From: Planctomycetaceae bacterium
GTDB lineage: Bacteria > Planctomycetota > Planctomycetia > Pirellulales > Pirellulaceae
Assembly (NCBI GenBank): GCA_002862265.1
Contig: PKCQ01000586.1
Span: 1 to 12,616, forward strand
Length of the DNA: 12,616 nt
Direction: 5' to 3'
Shown here: positions 6,790 to 12,616 of the stretch, piece by piece
Position numbering within the stretch: the stretch's first letter is position 1
Layout of the letters: each line of letters begins with the position of its first letter
Program-made: the position numbers and the translations under genes
Notes under the pieces: model-generated
The model's input: the letters and a program-made list of their open reading frames with translations, nothing else
The model's database searches: none
Told to the model about the DNA's origin: nothing

Positions 6790-8070
6790 TCATCTTGCCT
6801 TCGAATCCTCACCAACAGAAAGGGTTGTACTGGTCTTGCGCCAAAGAATCTGGGTAACCGCTAGCCATAAAAGGCAGACTACCGCGACCAGAAATAAAAA
6901 GCTCTGTGCTGATAGCCAAGGACTTAGCAGGACCACGGCAGCAGCGGCAAACGCCTCAGCAAAGGGTTTGACGACTCCTGAGACAAAAGAGATCGCATCG
7001 CGGCGTACGTTTCTGGGTAGCGGAAAATAGGCAATCTGTACTGCATGATCGTGGAGCGATCGCCGTAGCGCGTCGCCAAGTTTGCAAATGTTCAGAGCAA
7101 TGAATAGCGAAAACTGAGAAGCGGTCGTAATCGCGGTCGCTGAACCGAAAATAAGTACAGTTGGCAGTGCCGCCACGGCAAACAGGACTCTGCTTCCCCT
7201 TAGCAGTCAAGCGGTGACCGTCAGCTGCAAAACTCCGGTGATTAAGTAAAGAGTTCCATAGAAGAACCCAAAGTATTTCGTCATTCCCACGACATCCCCG
7301 CCCCACACGTTTGCGGCCGCGACTTTCCACTGAAACTCAATCAGCGTGACGGCGACAATACAAAGCATGACCACGCTTGCAAGCATCCAAACAAGTCGCG
7401 AACCCGAGCGATCGACTTTTCGCGACCAACCAATAACGCTTTGACCGGACTCGTGAACTTGAGCATGTTTCTCCGTTACTGACGAGCGTTGATTTGAAAA
7501 GAATCTACGTAGGTAAACAAATGGAAGAATGGTCAATAAGTCAATGACGGCGGCGAGATATAGGAAATTCTCAACCTGCCAATAATCGGACAGAACGCCA
7601 AGCATGCAGCCTGAAGAAAATCCTGCGATGGTAGCCCCAGCTCCAATAACGCCTACGTAGCGCTTTACGCCTTGCCGCGTAAACTGCTCGTTTAGAACGG
7701 TAGCGAAGTGGATCGTGCCCAGACTTCCACGAATCTGAGCAAGAAAGTAGCCAGTCGTGAGCACTGCTAGAGAGTCTGGGACTCTACTCATACTCAATGC
7801 CAATAGCACCGATACGGAGCTAAAGGTCAAAAGTGTCCCACCGATCGTGCCACGCAACCCAAACCTTTTAGACGAAGCAGAATGGGCGAGTGCGGCTAAT
7901 GCGACGATCCCAGCGGAAAGAAGGTAAACCTCCGGAAGACGCCCGGTGCCGATCCGGCTTAGATAGGTGCTGTCGGCAATGGTTCGCGCGATGGAGTAGG
8001 TTGCGGCGTTGCCAAAACCGTAGAAGAACAAGAGCCAAACTTGTGCTTGCCGTCCTCTCTCACTCACCAA
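6790..8070 (-). pseudogene. MFS / ADP-ATP-translocase-like membrane transporter, interrupted by an in-frame TGA
   Basis: The frame from the TTG at 8070 (or GTG at 8067) encodes 287 residues, meets TGA at 7207-7209 and continues in the same frame for 139 more codons. The whole 426-residue product would have about 12 hydrophobic segments. Its N-terminus (VWLLFFYGFGNAATYSIART, then IADSTYLSRIGTGRLPEVYL) resembles planctomycete MFS proteins related to nucleotide (NTT/Tlc) carriers. Text on both sides of the stop matches without a gap: LYLITGVLQLTVTA, stop, LLRGSRVLFAVAALPTVLIF. An Arg (CGA) at the stop would restore a normal membrane protein, so one C-to-T change suffices. The gene lies about 90 nt downstream of the symporter gene on the same strand. 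The substrate is unknown. It may be a true pseudogene or a base-call error. Confidence 0.75.
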
Positions 8071-8098
8071 CGATAGCTACCTTTACTCGCTCAGTTCT

Positions 8099-8120
8099 CA
8101 ACGCCTTCATCAAATCTTAA
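8099..8120. repeat. Copy 1 of a dispersed 22-bp repeat
   Basis: This segment matches 10566-10587 at 20 of 22 positions; the two differences are adjacent (AT versus GC). On the minus strand both copies contain TTGATGAAGGCGTTG and lie upstream of a transporter gene. This copy is about 30 nt before the MFS-like gene. It could be a shared regulatory or leader element, or a chance match. Confidence 0.5.
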
Positions 8121-8159
8121 CATTCAGGCGGAGTTCCTTGAAGGTCGGTAAAGCCGCCT

Positions 8160-10375
8160 TTACTTCACCCAATGCAGAACGTCGCGGATGACACACCATC
8201 TCGGTGTATCGCCTTCAGCGTTACGCCCCAGGACCCAGTAATCGTACAGCTGTTGTTTTGTGCCGTCACTTTCCTTCAATGACAACCAACCCTCGAGGAA
8301 TTCCTCGAATCTCGATTCTTCTGCGACCAGATAATAGAGCGGTACTCGCACGTTTAGCTCTTCTGGTTTAATAACCGAGAATTCTGGGTGATTGAGCGTC
8401 CAAGCGGATCCGGCTTCTGCACTTGTCACCAAGACTTCCGCAGGGCGCGGATCAGAATCGAAGAATTCGCTCTCCGACTGAATCCTCACAAACTTTAGGT
8501 TCAACAAGCCATCCTGAGCTTGCATCGCTCCCCAGCTGCCAAGCGCGTTGAGTGTGCGCGAGTCTTCCGATGCAACACTGTCCGCAATGACGGCAACCAG
8601 CAATTGCTCGCTCCGGTCAATCGTTTTGATCGATTTAAACTCTTGCCGGCGATGATCGGGTACAACAAATGCAATCGTGAGATCCATGTACGGATCGACA
8701 TGCGGCAACGCTGCCGATCGTTTTAGAGTGCCCTCCATACCGGCCATGGCAACATCAAAATGATCTAGCTTTAGGTGTTCCACGACATCGCCAGTAATTG
8801 GAACGAACTAGATATCCACATCCAGATCTAACGCCAATTGATGAGCCATATCGACGTCGAAACCCACCAAATTACCTTCGCGATTGAAGTAAGAAAATGG
8901 TAAGCCTTCCGGCTGAAACCCAATGCGAATGATCCCTCGACGAAGAATTCGTTCCATCACATCTTCATCGTTTTCGAGTGGTTCTGGGTTGGCTGAAGCT
9001 TCTTTCAAAATTTCAAATTCGGCTGGACGACCTTTCAGCTCTCGGGCTACGACCAGATCTTCGCGGCCGTAGGAAAACTGAAATGAGCGTACCAAGACAC
9101 TGCGGACGACTACTACTGACAGGATCAAAACAGTGAAGGCAAGCAAGCCCTTCAGGAGACTACGCCGCAGATTGAAACGCAGGTTGCCAGAAAGGACACA
9201 GGTTGTCACTACAGTGAACGCGAATAGGTGAGTTGCTTTCATCAAGTCTCCGAATCGACTGGCAACCACTCCGGCGACTAAATACAGCTGAAAAATGTCA
9301 TCTGGAATCTCTGCTAAACTTAGCAGCAAAGGAATCGTGATTATCGGTTTGGCGAAGGCGCCTATAAAACCAACAACAGTCAGTTCGAGATAGCTCCCGG
9401 GTGCGATCTGCATACCGTAGAACCAAGCCGCGAAGGGAATGAAAATCATCCCAACGATGCGACCTAGATCAGGAAACGGATAAGCCAACGGAACGAAGTA
9501 TTCAGGCATATGAGTTTCCTCGTCGTTCGCATGACCCGGCCAGTGCTTTCTAATCAAACTTTTAACGGCATCAGTGATCATTGGCAGGACCACGAAAGTG
9601 TTGCCGACAATGAACGCTGTCAACAACATGTCTCGCGATGCGCTAAGTAGCTCTCGGTAAGAAAAGGGTGTGAAACTAGCCAGAAGAGCCGGGACCAAAA
9701 TAGGCTCAATACAATGGCAGCAGCGCCATACACCAGCAAATACCCCTGCAGGAGTCCAAACTGCTGCCACGACATTGCAGTGGCCGTGTAGCCGACGATG
9801 CCGAACATCCCAATCGGTGACATCCGAACCACCATCTTGTTCAATCGAGCCAAGCCTTCGAGCAAAATATCGAGTTTGTTGAGCAACGGTTCTTTGTTTT
9901 CCACCGTGATCAATGCAATACCCAGTCCCAAAGAAAAGATAACGATGGCAGGAACTTGATTGTTGGCCAAAGACCAAAATGGATTGGACGGGATAAAAAG
10001 TTCAAGCCAGTTCGGGTTCTCAGGCGGTTTCACCAAACTGGTACTGAAAAAAGACCCAGATTTCCACTCTGGGTAGGAGAAGGTCATCACGACTAAGGTG
10101 GCTAGGCCAATCAGCCAGAGTGACAAAATCACCACGAGAGATACACGGGCAATCCGCGATCCCTGTTTCAAAGATAAACGCCCGACATTTGCAATCAGGG
10201 TGAGTGTGACATAGGGCAAGACAGTCATCTGTAGTAGACCGACAAAAGCATCACCGATCCACTTGACCCATTCGCCTGAGTCGCCCAAGAACAAACCCCA
10301 GGCAATCCCGAGAGAGAGCCCGATCATGAGCTGTGCAGTAAACGCAGGGTATCCCTTACTTTGACTTTTAACCAT
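8160..10375 (-). pseudogene. Na+/dicarboxylate symporter fused to a family-3 solute-binding domain, broken by a frameshift and an in-frame TAG
   Basis: Three open segments form one gene of about 738 residues. The N-terminal part (10375 to about 9700) is a DAACS symporter: AFTAQLMIGLSLGIAWGLFL, GLLQMTVLPYVTLTLI, NQVPAIVIFSLGLGIAL and RMSPIGMFGIVGY. A 1-nt loss in a T run (9697-9700, plus-strand AAAA) shifts the frame. Adding one T gives IVLSLFLVPALLASFTPFSY, after which the transport core resumes (DMLLTAFIVGNTFVVLPM). From about residue 480 (MERILRRGIIRIGFQPEGLP, then FNREGNLVGFDVDMA) an SBP_bac_3 domain follows. It is cut by TAG at 8808-8810 and continues in phase as FVPITGDVVEHLKLDHFDVA to a TAA at 8160. 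Such symporter/binding-protein fusions would import dicarboxylates or amino acids. There is no Shine-Dalgarno site at the ATG at 10375. Both lesions could be errors or real decay. Confidence 0.85.
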
Positions 10376-10565
10376 TTATTGAATCAGGACTTTGTAGGTG
10401 GAGAACTGAATCGAATTGCCAATGACTTGGGAGCAGAAGTAGTTCGATTGATGGCTTGAACTAACACCATAGGCCACTCAAGAGCAATGGCATAGAATGG
10501 AAAACTACCGGGCGCATCGGATTCTCTGATCGGGGCAAGTGGTTCAAAGACCGAAGTTTTGAAAA

Positions 10566-10587
10566 CAACGCCTTCATCAAGCCTTAA
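10566..10587. repeat. Copy 2 of the dispersed 22-bp repeat
   Basis: This is the partner of 8099-8120, with 20 of 22 positions identical. It lies about 190 nt upstream of the symporter start on the same strand as copy 1 relative to its downstream gene. A hairpin (10595-10614) sits 7 nt further upstream. Confidence 0.5.
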
Positions 10588-10594
10588 TATCTAA

Positions 10595-10614
10595 GACGCG
10601 CAGAATTGTGCGTC
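10595..10614. other. Short hairpin upstream of the symporter gene
   Basis: GACGCGCA (10595-10602) and TGTGCGTC (10607-10614) pair over 8 bp, with one G-T wobble, around the loop GAAT. On the minus strand it is followed by TTAGATATT, too poor in T for a firm terminator call. It could be an operator or leader hairpin. Confidence 0.35.
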
Positions 10615-10779
10615 CCGCGGAGGGGGGAACGCGCCAATTGGGCTTGGAGGCCCGCAGCTTCGTAAACTCGTGCGGATCGGATCTCGAGATTTGTTGCTCC
10701 ATTGCGGGTCCACTGAGACGCTGACACAAGTGCCCATCGAAGCTAAACTCGTGTCGGCAGTACTCGTGGCTTGAACAAT

Positions 10780-12015
10780 ATGAATACCAACGCATCATCT
10801 TCTGAGAATCCTTCCACTTTTTCGATGAAGGTGGCTTCGATTGAGATCCAAAGCGTTGAGTGTTCTCGTAGGCCTTCGGCGCCTCAATACGAGTTTCGAC
10901 TGCGGCTGCGTCGTAAAGACTCAAGTCAAGAGAAATTGACTGGTTCCGGTGAGCTTTCGGAAGCTTTGGCTCAGCTAATTTCTCCGCTATGCGTTCAACC
11001 CGTTTCGGTTTCTTCGACTGAGATCGAAGATGAGCACCAAGAACCACTCAAGATCGTGGTCGCTGTGCGGGAAGCTGATCCAACTAAGGATCGGGCCGGT
11101 GTGGGCCGGTATCTGGCCGAGGCTCGGACAGAACATGATGTGCATTTGGGGCTCGTCATTGCAACCCTTCGCGCAGCTAGTCATGCCGGGATGCTTAAAG
11201 CGGCCTATCGGGCTAACAATCAAAAGTCTTTCCGGGCATGGTCGAAAGAACTCTGCGTTGATCTGGTGGATACCTTCAAGCTAGAACAAGTCGACGAGCT
11301 ACATCGGCTAGAGGCAGAGGGCATCATTCTCGAACAGATGAATCGTGTCGCCTCGGCGGCTGTTGTGACCGCAGCGAACTACCCCAAGGCAAATTCAGTT
11401 CTCAGTCTGTTTGACACGAGTGCGTGGTTATTCGATTCACGTGGCCGTCGGCGCGATTCTTATACGGCTACTGACTTGTGGTTGGCCTGGTACCCAGGAG
11501 TTCAGAATGACGATATGACCGTTCAGCAAGTCATGGATAGCATGCCTCAGTCGCCGCCTACCAAGATCCCGTTCGTGGTGCGATTGTTTGAAAATCCAGG
11601 AAGCTGGCTGAGATTTCGCGGAGCAGTCGCACTGGAAGATCACGATGTCCTGCATGTCTTGCTAGGTCGCGGATTGCAAGATCAGGACGAAGCGTTTGTA
11701 CTTGGCTTCGCGATGGGGACCGGTAAGAAAGTGAGCTGGTTCCAATATCACGTCTTCAAGTTCGTTCTCGCGCGGATCTACCCTGAACCCTACCGCATCC
11801 CCAAGTACCTGCAGCCAGCTTTCGACCTCGGATTTCAGTGTGGCAAAGAAACAGGCGTTAAAGATCTCTACAAGGGCAGCCTGCAAAACATGCAATCGAT
11901 GACCCTCAAGGAAGCCCGTGAAGAGGCTGGCATCGACATGTCAATCTTGCAAAAGTACTACGAGCTCGAGCAGCAAAGCATCCCATTCACGATCGCAAGT
12001 CTAAGACTACCGTAG
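10780..12015 (+). CDS. COQ4-like protein with long N-terminal extension
   Basis: The 411-residue protein has no signal peptide or membrane helix. The C-terminal half carries HDVLH at 288-292 and then Glu304, giving HDxxH-x11-E. This is the metal-site signature of the COQ4 family, which takes part in ubiquinone biosynthesis in eukaryotes and has bacterial homologues of unclear role. Helical text follows (FVLGFAMGTGKKVSWFQYHV, then a YRIPKYLQPAFDLGFQCGKE region). Residues 1-100 (SMKVASIEIQSVECSRRPSA, with EFRLRLRRK) are unlike COQ4. Residues about 110-240 are helical and include LFDTSAWLFDSRGRRRDSY. The product is well above the usual COQ4 length (about 250 residues), so this may be a distinct COQ4-related family. 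ATG 10780 is chosen over TTG 10771; neither has a clear Shine-Dalgarno site. The gene stands alone, with a hairpin about 90 nt after its stop. Confidence 0.7.
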   Translation: MNTNASSSENPSTFSMKVASIEIQSVECSRRPSAPQYEFRLRLRRKDSSQEKLTGSGELSEALAQLISPLCVQPVSVSSTEIEDEHQEPLKIVVAVREADPTKDRAGVGRYLAEARTEHDVHLGLVIATLRAASHAGMLKAAYRANNQKSFRAWSKELCVDLVDTFKLEQVDELHRLEAEGIILEQMNRVASAAVVTAANYPKANSVLSLFDTSAWLFDSRGRRRDSYTATDLWLAWYPGVQNDDMTVQQVMDSMPQSPPTKIPFVVRLFENPGSWLRFRGAVALEDHDVLHVLLGRGLQDQDEAFVLGFAMGTGKKVSWFQYHVFKFVLARIYPEPYRIPKYLQPAFDLGFQCGKETGVKDLYKGSLQNMQSMTLKEAREEAGIDMSILQKYYELEQQSIPFTIASLRLP

Positions 12016-12061
12016 TCAGCAGACAGAGCGTAGCGAGTCATGTCGAGAAGCAGAATTCGTC

Positions 12062-12093
12062 AAGAATTCGCTGTTCTAAGAATTCGCTGTTCT
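12062..12093. repeat. Tandem direct repeat, 2 x 16 bp
   Basis: AAGAATTCGCTGTTCT occurs twice head to tail (12062-12077 and 12078-12093). A truncated third copy (AGAATTCGT) lies immediately upstream at 12052-12060. It sits between the COQ4-like stop and a strong hairpin. Confidence 0.85.
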
Positions 12094-12104
12094 GAAACGC
12101 CGAT

Positions 12105-12136
12105 CTGCGGCTACTTCGTTTAACGATCAGCCGCAG
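12105..12136. terminator. Hairpin between convergent genes, probable terminator
   Basis: CTGCGGCT (12105-12112) pairs perfectly with AGCCGCAG (12129-12136). Inside the 16-nt loop, TCGTT and AACGA pair around one T, so the stem is nested. Only a short weak T stretch follows on either strand (TCTTACTTT on plus). It lies about 90 nt after the COQ4-like gene and downstream of the minus-strand partial gene, so it could serve both. Confidence 0.5.
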
Positions 12137-12226
12137 TCTTACTTTGGATTGGCCGAGGGGAGCTTTGCTCCTGGATTCGTGACCCCATCCACTACAGCCG
12201 ATGACTCGTGTAGGCCTGTCTTGGAC

Positions 12227-12616
12227 CTATGCCGCAGCGGCAGGACAGTTTGCGGCAGTGAATCGACGATGCCACTCAGGAAACTGCGGCGCTTTTTCAA
12301 GCTGATTCTCGGCTGGATTTGCTTTCGCAAAACCAGCGCTCAGCCCCGCAGCGACGCGTATTCCAACCTCGGCCGTCATCCGCAGCTTGTAGGACATTGC
12401 TGCGTCGCTTCCCCATAGTTGTCGGCAGTGCTTCCAAGCTGTTTTATAACGTGAACGTCTTGCAGCGGCGCGAGCCCACTTGCCCGGTCCAGCTGGCTGG
12501 CGTTTGACGGTCGCATCCGCAATCACACCATCAGGAATCTCGCAATCGAGCTCTGTATAGGCTTGTTCCATCAAGGCGTTCATCTGCTCGCGACGAAAGT
12601 CAGCCTGCGTCCAGCA
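12227..12616 (-). CDS. Partial unknown protein entering from the right edge (C-terminal 129 residues)
   Basis: The frame is open from the right edge to a TAG at 12227-12229. The text begins WTQADFRREQMNALMEQAYT, continues with CEIPDGVIADATVKRQPAGP and an Arg/Lys/Ala-rich stretch, and later has SYKLRMTAEVGIRVAAGLSA. The composition is protein-like but I recognise no family, and the true start is outside the window. The end is uncertain. A second minus frame overlaps from 12330 and stops at 12139, just before the hairpin at 12105-12136, so the natural C-terminus may use that frame if there is another indel near 12230-12330. The coding call is tentative. Confidence 0.45.
   Translation of the reverse strand, partial: CWTQADFRREQMNALMEQAYTELDCEIPDGVIADATVKRQPAGPGKWARAAARRSRYKTAWKHCRQLWGSDAAMSYKLRMTAEVGIRVAAGLSAGFAKANPAENQLEKAPQFPEWHRRFTAANCPAAAA

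Larger units (their letters stand above)
10376..10779. other. Divergent intergenic region between the symporter gene and the COQ4-like gene
   Basis: About 400 nt lie between two divergent genes. The stretch holds the second copy of the 22-bp repeat (10566-10587) and a hairpin at 10595-10614 (GACGCGCA, loop GAAT, TGTGCGTC, one G-T wobble). On the minus strand, ATG at 10576 inside the repeat opens a 38-codon frame (MKALFSKLRSLNHLPRSENP and onward) with only AAGG close upstream. It may be a leader peptide, but the support is slight. No clear promoter can be assigned. Confidence 0.4.

Noticed and set aside
7207..8810. Stop-codon recoding (TGA or TAG read as sense) to explain the interrupted genes
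   Set aside because: Both codons act as normal terminators of intact genes here (TGA ends the esterase and ALDH, TAG ends BMC-T), and a third lesion in the same region is a frameshift that recoding cannot explain. No selenocysteine element is apparent after the TGA.
10577..11047. Minus-strand 156-codon open frame overlapping the start of the COQ4-like gene
   Set aside because: Most of it is antisense to well-formed coding text of the COQ4-like gene and its residues are rich in Ser, Lys and Pro without any recognisable motif. A shorter version from about 10797 has a possible ribosome site but no family likeness.
12149..12418. Plus-strand 89-codon open frame near the right end
   Set aside because: It has a Cys/Arg/Ser-rich random composition, no ribosome binding site, and lies opposite a more protein-like minus-strand frame.
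1..12616. tRNA, rRNA, CRISPR array, insertion sequence or phage attachment site
   Set aside because: I saw no cloverleaf, rRNA-like, spaced-repeat or transposase signature on either strand.

Overview
The window looks like planctomycete chromosomal DNA, most likely from the Pirellulaceae (Rhodopirellula/Blastopirellula type). Moderate GC, weak or absent Shine-Dalgarno sites at many starts, an OprP-type porin next to a cysteine-rich secreted protein, a bacterial microcompartment (BMC) shell protein and a putative secreted esterase fit that assignment. This rests on family recognition, not on a search. The first ~196 bases do not fit. They encode a fragment of a DASH-type cryptochrome in a GC-rich, AGG-using codon style that looks eukaryotic. 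They abut, without any linker, a truncated bacterial membrane-protein gene on the other strand. I read this as a chimeric join or foreign insertion.

Layout: (1) 1-499, cryptochrome fragment (+) joined to a truncated membrane protein (-). (2) 710-1612, secreted alpha/beta-hydrolase esterase (+). (3) 4056-1493, a minus-strand operon: tandem-BMC-domain shell protein, then a classical aldehyde dehydrogenase with a clear ribosome binding site, then a small gene that starts 6 nt after the dehydrogenase and carries an apparent 1-nt frameshift. (4) 4369-6440, OprP-like porin plus cysteine-rich exported protein, closed by a convincing intrinsic terminator. (5) 10375-6526, a minus-strand run: a sodium/dicarboxylate symporter fused to a periplasmic binding domain (one frameshift, one in-frame TAG), an MFS/nucleotide-transporter-like membrane protein (one in-frame TGA) and a possible 53-residue tail-anchored protein. 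(6) 10780-12015, a COQ4-like protein (+), then a tandem repeat and a strong hairpin. (7) 12616-12227, a partial unknown gene (-) entering from the right edge.

The most interesting biology is the compact pair of BMC-T shell protein and aldehyde dehydrogenase, with no pentamer, hexamer, phosphotransacylase or aldolase gene in view. It looks like a satellite BMC locus that could add a shell component and an oxidising, non-acylating aldehyde dehydrogenase to a compartment encoded elsewhere. The main caution is that four apparent lesions in three genes, together with the chimeric left end, could equally reflect sequencing or amplification errors in a draft or single-cell assembly as real gene decay.
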